A model generated the notes under the pieces. The model did not search any database, was not told the origin of the DNA, and saw nothing but the letters and a program-made list of their open reading frames with translations. From Daedaleopsis sinensis (lineage: Eukaryota > Basidiomycota > Agaricomycetes > Polyporales > Polyporaceae): 64,000 nt of DNA. Numbering within the stretch: position 1 is the stretch's first letter; every line of letters begins with the position of its first letter. Below are positions 44,499 through 55,466 of this stretch, piece by piece. The translations under genes were made by a program, and so were the position numbers. Where the stretch lies: contig CM066302.1 of NCBI GenBank assembly GCA_033807695.1, positions 4,464,001 through 4,528,000 on the forward strand, written 5' to 3'.

Positions 44499-46842
44499 AT
44501 GGACCGATCAGACGACCGATGTCCTGTCTGTGACACTGCTCACATTGTTCTCACTGCTGGCGGTATCCGATGGTGCATCTGTACTCTGACAGTTGCTGAC
44601 CGTGACATTGAATTTCTACGGACTGAACTAAGAGCCACTACCGATAGAACGTTGGCACTCGACGAGGAACTTGCTGCAGAAAAAGAAACTGCAGCGGGGC
44701 TACGAAGGGAACTGAATGATAGTAGGAAGCAGCTGGTACGTCGCGGTTTCCACCATTGCTAATCGCCGCTCATTATTCAAGTTGGTGATAGGACATCCTG
44801 CAGAAGAACTACATCGACCTCGAAAGCAGGTTCAGCCTCTGTGTAGAAACGCAAGAAGAAAGGCAGCATAACGATACCAACAAATATCGTGATCTAGAGG
44901 ATAAGTTCAGTGAGCTTCAACGTGGATCGGTCCGTATCATCGTCCTGGTTTGGCATCGTTATATTCATCGCGATTAACTGTGAGGTTTGCAGCGCCAAGC
45001 AGAGCAAGAACTGAAGGATGCAGAGTCCGAACGTGAGTTGTGGAGGAACAAGTATGAATCCGGAGAGCAAGAGCACAAAGCTACGAGTAGTCGCCTCGAG
45101 AGCCGTGTTCGATTTCTAGATAGCGAGAACGTGAGTATCTCCTCGCCGTCCAGTACCTATTCTAAAATTCTCGTTTGCATACTCGGCAGAACACCCTCAA
45201 CCAAGAGGTCAATCTATATCGGGAGCGATGTCAGGGGTTGAGTGGGCAGGTGGCCGACCTCACTTCTCGGCTCACCGCGTGCCAAGCAAATCTCTACCAT
45301 CTCGAAGTTGAGCTTGAGCAGATAAATCACTCAACCACGAAACAGCGTGACGATGGCAAGTCCTCAGCGCCGTATGCTGTATAGAATCGACTGATATTTG
45401 TACGAAAGCGGCCAACAAACTTGTGCTGGATGACGAACGAGAACCAAGAGAACGTACCTCAGATGCCAATCAACCAGAAGTCTCCGTTCACGAACCACCT
45501 TCCCAAGAACGCACGATCACCCAGGTCGAGCAGGTGGAACAGCAGTCTTCAGCCCCTTCTACCACGCAATCCCATAGTGGATCAGGGCTTTCGGAGTCTT
45601 CTCAGAGCGATACAACCCCACGGATCGATCATCCACCAGATCACGCGCAAGACGCGTATCCTGCTCCGAGTCTGAACAGACACATCGGGGATTCTCTATC
45701 CGTTCCTCCTGGCACTCTCGTAGCGGATAACTCCCGCTGCGAAAACCGACTTGCACGACGCCGCTCCGTATCCTGCGAACCCACGATTCAGCCTTTCGAT
45801 CTGACTCGATGCCTCACGGAGTCAAGGGGTCGTCGTTCGAGCGCTAGCCTCTCAGGGCTGGCCAACGATATCGTGACTCTTCGCCGTAATAGGAGCCTTT
45901 CTTCCTCCGATCTGCGGCAGTTACATGAGCGTCTCCAACATCCCCGGCTGTCACGCTCCTCCTCCTGTCCGCATTCCTCCCCCACATCGTACAGAAACGG
46001 ACGCACGGCAGAAATCATGTCCGCCGACTCTTCCAACGACCACGGCCATCAACCGTGTACGGTTGACTACAGCTACGTCAGCCAGATTCAAGACAATTGC
46101 AGCAGCGTGGGCAGTGCTCACCAGGCCGCGGCATCCGAACAGCCTCCATCTATGGTTGAAATGGTAGCTGCATCCTTACCTAGGCCACCGTTGATGGCCG
46201 GACAGTTACATATCATTGTGGGGCCTGTCTGCAATCGGGACATCCGGTAAGTAAACCACATAATGCTTGTGGCTTGGGGCTGTTCGAATTAACGCTTTCA
46301 CCTAGTTTGTCATGGCGGGCCAACAATTTCGATCGGAGCACCACCTTCGCGCTGTATAGTTCAGCATGGAGGTCTAGCAGCCTCGTGGAGATATCTATCG
46401 CGGAAGACTGCGTCGCGGCGCTATTGACTGCCGGTGTGTTCTTCCTTTGTGGATACGATGATGCTGGATCTTTCGCCCTCCTCTGGATTGGTATTACGGC
46501 GGTACTTTTGCGATTTCTGACGCTAGGTACAAACCCTCTGCAAGTAAGTTTGTCGCAATAATCGCACTTTGGCCGACTAATAAGATACTATTGCGTCAAC
46601 AGCCTTCTCGCTCCGATCTACTTCTTGCGGCGGTCTTGTGCATCATTTTAGGATATGCTCAGATCAGATCAGCCCTGGTTCGTCTTATAGACGTCCACTT
46701 CATCTGTACTTGCAACCAGGGCCGTGTGTGGAGTGCCGTGAACGTGATATGCATCCTGAATGGGAGTATGGCTGCCTTGACACACTGGGCTGGGGGCTTG
46801 TCGGGTGCTGTGTACTATCGCTGTTATGCTGTATTCACGTAG
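44499..46842 (+). CDS. Membrane-anchored coiled-coil protein with N-terminal CxxC/CxC motif (664 aa)
   Basis: Exons 44499-44735, 44792-44929, 44993-45130, 45190-45355, 45409-46246, 46306-46543 and 46603-46842 join in phase. Intron 45356-45408 has a GC donor (GATG|GCAAGT), the known minor GC-AG type. The N-terminus has CPVCDTAH...WCIC, half of a RING- or ribbon-like knuckle. Residues about 45-230 form a heptad coiled coil (DRDIEFLRTELRATTDRTLA and following). A Ser/Gln-rich disordered stretch follows, including RRSVSCEP and RSLSSSDLRQL. The last 160 residues hold three or more hydrophobic segments (CVAALLTAGVFFLC, LLWIGITAVLLRF, LLLAAVLCIILGYA, VICILNGSMAALTHWAGGL). An organelle-membrane tether is a reasonable guess. 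Not recognised as a named family. Confidence 0.65.
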
Positions 46843-47000
46843 TCGAGGTACCAGTCTGATTCATGTGGAATGAGGAACCCTCGACCTTGAAAGGACGGCG
46901 TGATTATTATTCGACATCGGACCATGATACTTAATTGACAAATATATTTAACGAGGAGCCAGATACTACGACATCCCAGTGAGGTGGAAATGACTACATG
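46843..47000. other. Short spacer, nothing recognised
   Basis: AT-richer sequence between two convergent genes. Confidence 0.4.
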
Positions 47001-47973
47001 CTAGACGACTGGAGGGAAACAAAGTTCGTGCACGTCTTCCGACCTCGTCGACGGCACAGCGCGAACAGGAACAGTGAAACGTACGTCCTTGTGCCCCGGG
47101 CGGCGCAGGGTGCACACCATCCCATCCCGCAGTACGAACTTCTCCTCTCCAGGAACGATATCCTTCTGAGCGCACCCCCAAGCACGCTCGAGGGAGACTA
47201 TCCTAGTCGCCGCAGTCGAGCCGAGTCCACCGGAGGTCGCCCACAGTTCGAAAGCGAAGGGAGAGTTGACTGGCTGGCCTGTGCGGGTACGGACGAAGTC
47301 CATGCAGAACTCTTGCCTATGTAAGGAGCCTGGGAAGAGGCGAATAGAATACGGCGAGTGAGGAATGGGGCGGACGAGGATGTCGGGTCCGTCTGACGAT
47401 GGCTTGTACTGTGGATGAGGGGATACATTAGGAGGAGTCCAGGGCCTCAAGTGGAGAGGAGAGACGTACCCCTGTTACTATCCCTTCATAGCTCAATGCC
47501 CTCGCAGCTGCCGAGATGACCTTCTGTGCGGGGCCGTCGAACGCCACATGGATAGCAAGCTCTGCATCTAGCCAGGTGTAGAGATCGGCTTCAGGACCGT
47601 TGTAACCGTTCGATGAGAGGGTCAAGATGTCGAAGTCATTTCGCGGCTCGAATCGTGGGTACTTCTTCCGGATGATTTGCAAGCATATGTCGCGGAAGGA
47701 GGTGGAGGCCCGAGGAGTAGACGAGGATAGTGTCGACGACGGAGATGGTTTGGGAATGGCGGAGGAGAAAGACAGGGGTGTTGGCGACGATGGGGTCGTC
47801 GATAGGTCCTGTTTGGACACGGAGGAATGGCGATGAGACGATCTGGCCGTCTTGTACTTGTCGTATGGCCGCTGTCCGAGACGGTTGCCCTGGAGCTACT
47901 CATGAGTACTGGCTAGACAGATGCAGCGGCGGTGTATTACCTTGGAGGATGAACGATGGCACAGAGAGGACAT
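47001..47973 (-). CDS. Family X protein, copy 4, duplicate of copy 1 (288 aa)
   Basis: Exons complement(47001-47408, 47470-47895, 47941-47973). The coding sequence is the same as copy 1 as far as I can see, except for the last ten or so codons: copy 1 ends VHDLDFPRTM and this copy ends VHELCFPPVV, because the left edge of the duplication falls there. Promoter and upstream DNA are also duplicated, so both should be expressed alike. Domain content is as for copy 1. Confidence 0.65.
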
Positions 47974-49016
47974 GTTTGTGGGAGAAAGTAGTCTGTGCGA
48001 GGTGTGATGGTGGAGGTGGTCTTGGGTCAAGCTGTAACAGATGATGTTTGACGCACAGGACCAGGTTGATGACAAGGGTGGATCACGTGTCGTCCCTCCT
48101 CCCAGGGGTTTTTGGAAACGCCTGTTCCAGATGTTATCCTCCTCCCTCCATCATCGTCGTCGTCGTCGTCGTCGTCTTCCCCCTCCTCCTCCCCCCTCCT
48201 ACAACACTCACTAGCTTTCTCTCCTCTCTACGCTACAGTGCGACGTATCACACTGCGCAATCAGACTTCTCCGAACCTACATGTGGACTGGCTGCGCTCC
48301 ATCGTCCTGGTTCGTCATCTCGTGAGTTGTCGTGTAAAGCTAGTTTATCGACTTGTACTTACTGGTTTGTATTCTAGGATGATACCTAGCTATGCTGTCG
48401 TGGCACTGTGGTGCTCCTCGACGGAGACGGACACGGAGAAGCTCTGTCTCGAGTCGCTTCATCTTCATGGAGCTCTGGCGTCCGCTACTCTCCCCGTGCC
48501 TCTTCAGAGGGCCTGCCTTAATGGCTAATGGCTGATATTTGTTACAAGTCGGGTGTGTATCTGCTGGGCTCATCCGAAATGCGCTTTTTCACTGATCTCG
48601 CAAACGCTATGTTGACTCCATGTAGAAATCGAGTTCGACGGCGCTCAACCCAAACCGAGCCGAAGAAAGTTTGTGAACAGATACTCAGTGCACAGTACCG
48701 TAAGTTGATACGTCTTCTGATCATTTGCGTTCCATGTCACATTTCGCTTCGGTAGCGTATCTGCCGTCCTTGGATGCAATCATGTCGTGCTGGGACCAAT
48801 GAGCCGTGCGTGAACCACCGATGTCCCTAACGATTGATCAGGTGCACTCACCATGTCCCATACAACAGGCATCGCGCAGCGAACTTGTTCTCAAGATCAT
48901 CGCGAATCTCAAGACCTCATCTGTATACCTATTCCGTCTACGACACGTACACCATTAAGACTCTGAGGTCCTTTGGTGCACGTCACCATCGTGAACTTGT
49001 GTTCATGGATACACTC
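47035..49016. repeat. Long direct repeat, copy B (1982 bp)
   Basis: Same orientation as 19796-21777 and, by eye, no differences. The two copies enclose the hexamer gene, family X copies 2 and 3, the KDZ element and the coiled-coil gene. Confidence 0.9.
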
Positions 49017-49842
49017 CTTCCGAATTCGCAAACCCTTCCCGCCCATACCTCGAAGATTCATGACAATCGCAAGCTGGAACTCGAAATGCTTCCTCATATC
49101 GTCCGTCCCTCGCCAGTTGCTCGCACGTCCTCCATTCCCGCACGGTTCCAGGATAGGGTGATGCGACTCACCATATAAATCTGTACCGGAACCACCCAGG
49201 CTCAGGATTCTCACAGCAATGGATGTGCGAATATCCCAACTACCCGCGTGCTTGAATTGTGTGAGCCTGTGTTCTTATCTCGATCATGTCTCAGCCTCCC
49301 TCACTCGTCTCTTCACACTGCTCAGACATACACAGCATGTCGACAAGGCCGAAGGTGGTTGAAAGCGCAGCAGAAGTATCACGGTGAGAAGAATCGCGAT
49401 ATAGATTTCCTTTGCTGAGTCGTTGAATCGTAGCCGGTATTTTGAGAGCATGGTGCGCCCAAGAGGGACGGTGCCTGCAGCGAAGTTATATGCGTATCGC
49501 AAGTACAGGCTACACATCAAAGCCAGAACTATTGTGCGCCACATGTCGGAGGCGCGATTTGGGAAGGGGAGATGACAGTCGAGGAAGTGTCAGGACGGCG
49601 TTAGAGGTGGATCTTTGGTGAGACACTCTGCCAATATGTCCCGGGCTTCATTGATCGAGCAGCTCTGCAGGATTAGTAGCCTAGCTACATAGATTGCACG
49701 GACGGTAATATCAATTTGGCCCTGCAAGATCGCAGTTGCTCGAACACCAGCGCGAGTGCTTATGCTGTTTCGGTCACTGATAGTCATCTTCTACTCTCTG
49801 AGTCTTCTTCGCTTCCCCGCCTTAGCTCCTTAGACCCTCGCC
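49017..49842. other. Spacer with weak minus-strand open frames
   Basis: Two short minus-strand frames (49284-49544, with a hydrophobic segment; 49590-49787, helical) could be exons of one small gene, but no convincing join was found. Nothing else was seen. Confidence 0.35.
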
Positions 49843-50701
49843 ATGACGCGCTGCAGCGGCACCACACAACAAGATCATTGTCGTAAACGCCACGTCTCGA
49901 CTCAAGACGACCTGTCATATCCGAGAGGGCGGGGACTACTGCCATACTCATACCGTGGTGAGCCTCCGAAGCAAGTGTTTCCGTACACCGCGATACGGCC
50001 ACATCTATGTACCATTTGCGGGTACGTGGTCGTAGGCTGAATGTACGGCTTCACTCAAATCGTTGTCAAATCGTTGTAGAATTTGTTTCAGAGGACTTAG
50101 AGCCTCTGACGCAAATCCTCTTGCGAGAGGAAATGCTCAAGAAGAGACCAGAGGGGGAACCCGGGTACATCTACGCATGTGAAGTGATAGGTAAATCATT
50201 GCACTCATTTCACGGGTCGGTGCTAAAAAAAATTGTAGACGACAACGACCGTGACGTCTTCAAGGTCAAGATCGGTCGCACAGAGAAGATAACGCGACGT
50301 ATGGCCCAGTGGTGGGGTCATTGCCCGAGTACCGAACCGCATTTGCTTGGAATCTGGCCGTGTTCGCCTAACGACACATTCCAAATCGCACACCTCACCA
50401 TCAGCAAGCCTCCGGTATGACATCTGGACAAACTCGAACGCCTCGTGCATCTCGAATTAACCGACCGCGCCGCAAACGAGCCGTATCTGAACGCGAACGC
50501 CGCTGAGGTGAACGGCCGAGGCGGCTCTCGGAACGGAACCCCCGCTATACGGACACGTTGTAGAGACTGTAGGCGGCGTGTTTCTACTTGCGAGTGGAAC
50601 GTTATTGACCTGAGGTATCTTACACTGCAGGCGACACCGTCCATCAAGAGATATTCGCTTTCAAACGTTTTGAAGGTGAACATCGAGGACGCGAAGAGAA
50701 G
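49843..50701 (+). pseudogene. T5orf172 (GIY-YIG-like) domain gene with in-frame TGA
   Basis: Exons 49843-49957, 50080-50190 and from 50239 join in phase. Translation gives RCSGTTQQDHCRKRH, then EEMLKKRPEGEPGYIYACEV, VFKVKIGRTEKITRRMAQWW and LLGIWP. This is the fungal T5orf172/Mug113-type domain, which belongs to the GIY-YIG nuclease superfamily (GYIY and KIGRT motifs). The downstream part KLERLVHLELTDRAANEPYL and the CRDC knuckle are in the same frame but separated from it by TGA at 50418-50420, where I expect a Cys codon from memory of the family. It is therefore probably a recent nonsense allele. Without the stop the gene would continue to at least 50701. The biological role of this family in fungi is not established. 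Confidence 0.65.
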
Positions 50702-51345
50702 TGGGGACGGTACGTTAGTACATACTTGTATTAGCGGCAGTGGCAGCCGCCTACATAGAGCTGCAGCTCTCTATTACCTGTTGACTTTAGCAGCGAACCC
50801 CTCGGCTCTTTGGACACAATACGGCCGCTCGGGCATAGAATCACCATGAATATCTGGTCGACCCTTCCGTCTACTCCACCACCCGCACGAAGAAAGCGTA
50901 GACCCAGGTCTGCGTTTGCATCGACAACCATTGGTCTCCCATAGCTTGTCACCGGTCTCCCGCAGACGCCCTGCTCGCGATCCGTCTACCACACCGGGTG
51001 TATGCCTGGCAGGGCCCGAACACTGCCCCGCTCGTGTACATGTCTGGCGTTCTCCCTCTCACGTTGCCGCTGTATGTTCATGGTATGCGTTTCTAGGTGA
51101 TTGAGCTGACTTTACACGCAGAAAGTTTTCCAAAATTTGGCACTCGTCACCAGCGGCGCGCGATGACTATCACGATCAGACGCTCACTTCCGGTACCAAG
51201 AGTTGAATGCGCGTCAGTCTCGATCAGCCTCGCGGCAAATCCATGGGCTCTCAGGAATCGGTATAAATTCCGAGGCGCGTGTGACGCCACTCTTCTTCTG
51301 TCTTCGACTGTATCCACAAAAGCTTTTACCACCTCCGAACTCACG
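50702..51345. other. Intergenic, no gene supported
   Basis: May contain the last exon of the T5orf172 relic and the promoter of the next gene. A TATAAAT-like word lies at about 51262, roughly 80 bp before the ATG at 51346. Confidence 0.4.
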
Positions 51346-52623
51346 ATGCCCCCTCGCTACATTGTTGCTACAGAGGCCTGCCCTATCCTCAACGAAGAGC
51401 GTGAGCGCATGGATCTGGTTCTCTTTCAGTTAGAGTCCGATGTGCGCAAGTGAGTGGCACATTCATGTTCATTGTTTGTCGTTGTCCTAACATTCGCGAC
51501 CCGCAGTGTCTTACGGCCAGCTGGCTTTCCTATGAGTAGGCCCGGGGCTTGGCGCGCATCGACCCTCGAAGTTTTCACCAAGTTGAACCGAAAGTACCGT
51601 CGTCTGGCTAGAATGGACATCCAGGCAGCATGGTTAAGGATGTTGTTCATGGGTCCGGTAGAGGATGTGATCAGTGGGGTGGATGGACATGCGCGTTCTT
51701 ACGAAGAGATCGCGGGTCTTTTCGACAAGGTGTGTCGCAGCCAGACCCGTTGTCGTTCTTTGCTTATCTGCCCCACTCCAACAGTTCCAGAGGTTGTACA
51801 GAGGCAACACGGTCAGACTCACGTATCTCGAGCGAGTCTCGTTCGGTGGGGTGTTCAGTACGTTCGAGGATAGTGTAGAGTCCTACAAGCAGTTCTTGGA
51901 CGACAGCCGCCAGCAACTTACTACCTACCAGCCGTACTTCAAAATGTTGGGCCAATCGGCGGTACGCTCATCATTTCGGTATTCAGATTCCGGCGTTTCA
52001 CTGACAACTAGCCGTGACAGTGGGCTCTGAGATGTCATCTTTTGCCCCTGAAGGACGCTGCCTCGTCGACGCAGGCAGTCAGTAACATGCTACCGTATGT
52101 CACCCAGCTGCGTACGTTGCAAAAGGACCGCGACGCTCTCGGAAAGCGTGCCGTAAAGCTCTACGCCGATCTCACCCGCACTCTCCTTGACTGCGGTTAC
52201 ATGCGGCGCGCCGATTTCACCACCAAGTCCCAGGAGTATGCAAGCATAACGGCCGCCCTCAAGGCGCAGGTCGAGCCTCAGAATGCTGCCCTCATAGGAC
52301 TCCAGGTTAGTTGAGCTCGTATCCCACTGCGCGTACGGCGTAACTTTGTTTTCGCTAGGCCTACATATCTCTCGCGCAGTCCACGCCGACGGTCCTGCCA
52401 GGTCTCGAACCAAACACAGAGGTGTCCATCGAATGCCTTCGGACTGCCCACATCCAGTTCGAGCAACTCACTGAAGCCGTGGACAGTATGGACGAGGTGA
52501 GCAGAGTCCGCTCATGACATTGACTTCTCTAACAAACTCTAGATCGTGGCTCCACTCCGTACGGCACTTAAACGCAACATTGACGCACTGGAACAAAGAT
52601 TGACTGTGGTATATATTGAATGA
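51346..52623 (+). CDS. Helical protein of unknown function (335 aa)
   Basis: Exons 51346-51449, 51507-51729, 51785-51961, 52021-52305, 52359-52496 and 52543-52623 join in phase (1008 nt). The start MPPRYIVATEACPILNEERE is the first ATG after a TATA-like word. The protein appears almost entirely helical with coiled-coil segments (VTQLRTLQKDRDALGKRAVK, then LKAQVEPQNAALIGLQAYIS, then LRTALKRNIDALEQRL). There is no signal peptide or transmembrane segment. The length and pattern fit a cytoskeletal or complex-scaffold subunit, but no family was recognised. The frame is intact. Confidence 0.65.
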
Positions 52624-55466
52624 GGAAATGCGGGAGTGCACCCGGGCGTTGCTTCCTAGCGATGTTGTGTTGAATGGTCGTGCGTATGCCGACAGTGATA
52701 ACTTGAAACTTCTCCCTGGTGATTCAAAGTTTCATATGTAGATGCTTAGCATCTATGCAACGCTCATGGGTCTGTTAATGGTATAGTGTGAGTAAGTTGT
52801 ACTTGTCTCGAGGACAAGCAAGGCCTGACATGGTATTGAGAGAATATTCCGGGTTCAATTTTCTTCGACGTGCTGGAGTAAGTGTTGCCATTCTCATTTG
52901 TTACACAAGCAACTGACATGGAGATGCCCGCAGAGCTGATAATGATAATGTAAGTAGTCTGATTCACGGATGCGAGGCAGACCTCGAATCTACGTAGACT
53001 ATACTGAGGCAACATCGCTCAGATTGCTCGCGAACCGCGAGGGCTGGTGAGTACCATTGACTCTTGATCAACGTGGCTGACGGAGATGTGCCGTAGGGGT
53101 ATAGAGTAGTTATATGCCAATTCACGCTTCGGAGAGCGAGTACGACAACCGCGCGAAGTCATGACCACGTTCAGTCCTGCGTCCAACCGTGACCGACTTC
53201 TTCAGGTACGCACCTTGAAGCTTCATGAATGAAAGCAGGCTCGGACGCGGACGATACCGACCTCGTTCCGCATCGCCATCCGCAAACGCGAACTCGGACC
53301 GCGAGGACGAGGGCGACACCCCGCGCGAAGTCCCGACCAGTGTCAACGAATGGGCGCTTCCACTTAAACGACCGGTTCGGCGTCAAACCTCCCGGGCTCT
53401 ACCATATCCTCCTCCCAGATCCGCGCTGGGACTGTCACCACCCTCCTCAGAATACTTCACTGTCGGCTACTACCATCTTTGATCACTGACCGACGCTCGA
53501 TCATTCGCCTGTTTACACGAACGACGTCACTCGAACAACAGCCACGCCGTGCAATTCAGACCACGGAATCCAGATCGTTACACGCGAGGAGGGATACGGA
53601 CATACGGATTGGGGAGGCATGCACGCACAAGCCTTTGCGGTAAGCTGCATACTGCGAGCAGTGTGACCAAACAGCTCACGAATGCAGGTGTGGGCTACGA
53701 TGTTTCGTTGGGACGGCAGGCGACGCAGCCCAATCAGGGCAAGACGTTTTGTGAAGGCGAGTACTGATTTATGCGATGGGTCTGGTCTCTGATAGTTCAA
53801 GCAGGCCATGAGGGACGCAGGGTTCGTCATCGTTCGTCTCTCCCAACACGCCATGCAGTTTGTGCCGCCGCCCTATCTAGGACATGTCTCTCTCCTATGG
53901 ATCGTAGTACGTCAAACGGGAGCGCAATGATCCCGCCTGAGGCTGATCCACGCGTATCTTTCTTTGGCAAGCCGGAGAATGGGAAGATCGGTGTGAGCGA
54001 TATGACAAGGTATATACTCGACATACGCCTGGATTGAATGCGCTAACGTTGATTTAGCCTGTCGGAGTCATTGATTACACTCTATGACATGAACCTCAAG
54101 ATGGCGCTTCAAGCGGGATCTTAAGCAAGGCAGGGGAAGCAGGCAGAGGACGAAGTTCGAGAGGGAGAATGCTTGGAAACAAAGTTTGTGGTCTTCTTGT
54201 CGTAACGCAACATGACGTCCTTGCGATACAAATTGTGATTGCAAGTTCTAATGATCAGGCGAGCAACGACCCCGCCACTAACTTGCACTAAGTACCCGTG
54301 CTCAGAGCACGCTTAGCCTCGCGCAAGTCACCCGCCGGTCCCGCCGCGATGTCTTTCACCAGAGTTTCCGTCGCTCGCACACGTCAAAGTACACCCCAGG
54401 CAGATCCCCATGAACACGATCCTCAGCCTCCGCACGTACTCGTCCCACCCCCACCTCGTCCCACCCCCACCTCGTCCCACCCCCACCCTTCCCCCCCATG
54501 GACACTCATACTCACTGCACATATCTTCCACCACCGTCTCCCCGTCACATCCGTCTACTTACAATCCTCTTCATATAGCCTCCAACACTATCAAGACTCC
54601 TCTTAGGTCTTCCAAACGTTTTCCGTACCGAGGGTACTAGCTGTGCTATCTCTGCAACCACAGGCCGGGGCGGCCACTGTCGCACGGAAGAAATCGGGTG
54701 AGCACTCAAGTCTACTTCTCTAACATTACCGACAGCCGTCTCAGAGTCGAGCATCTTCTCGATAAAGAGCAAGCTCGGGAACATCGTCAAGGGCCAGGAG
54801 ACCGTCAGCTCGTTTAGGTTTGGCGAGCTGAAGTCGCTCACCCTCAATACGTCTACGTCGCTCTCTGCGCGGTACGACTTTGCGATGTCCTTAAGATCCT
54901 ATATTATATCCGGTCGCACACGTCTGACGCAAGCTAGACTTTCCAGAAGCGTATGGGCAAGGCCACGTCGTGATGCTTGTTCTAAGACTTGCAGGCAGAC
55001 GACACGGATTCACGCACTCATGCGCGTATCTTCACGGATCGCGGACCCATTCCCGCTCGAGCGGCCCGCTGCTGCCCTCTACCCAAGTTCGGGAGCTTGA
55101 GGATAACCCAATGACAATCACGAGCTGGAACAGGATCGACGCGCGCAACCACTAAAGTGGGCATTCTGATATACGCCATGCCGTCACGGTGGAGAGAACA
55201 CCGGTTGCTTCCGGAACGCTGGGAGAAGGCAGCGAGACACAACTCCGCCAGGGTCGCCGGGCGCTGCCCATCTCGAGATTCTGCTTGCTGCATTTCTCCT
55301 TCCGATATTGCCTCCGGGTATCTGTATCTCGACAAGGCTCCTCAGCGCGCCATCGCTCTCTCTCCGACACGCGGCCCAGCACGGATTTATAAAGCCCTCC
55401 TCCCCGTCCGCACGTCCGCCCGCCGCTGCTTCCCTCCACTCCCCTCCCCACTCCCCGTCCGGCGCG
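52624..55466. other. Gene-poor stretch with fragments and a short tandem repeat
   Basis: Open pieces at 53180-53490 and 53540-53770 (with REEGYGHTDWGGMHAQAFA in one frame) suggest a degraded gene, but frames change and no model holds. At about 54438-54490 a 16-bp unit (CGTCCCACCCCCACCT) repeats three times. Around 54740-54890 a frame with FRFGELKSLTLNTSTSLSA may be another fragment. A TATAAA word at about 55388 precedes the BCS1-like relic by roughly 80 bp. Confidence 0.4.

Noticed and set aside
53180..54120. Gene with the phrase EEGYGHTDWGGMHAQAFA
   Set aside because: Neighbouring open pieces lie in different frames and no set of GT-AG introns joined them convincingly.
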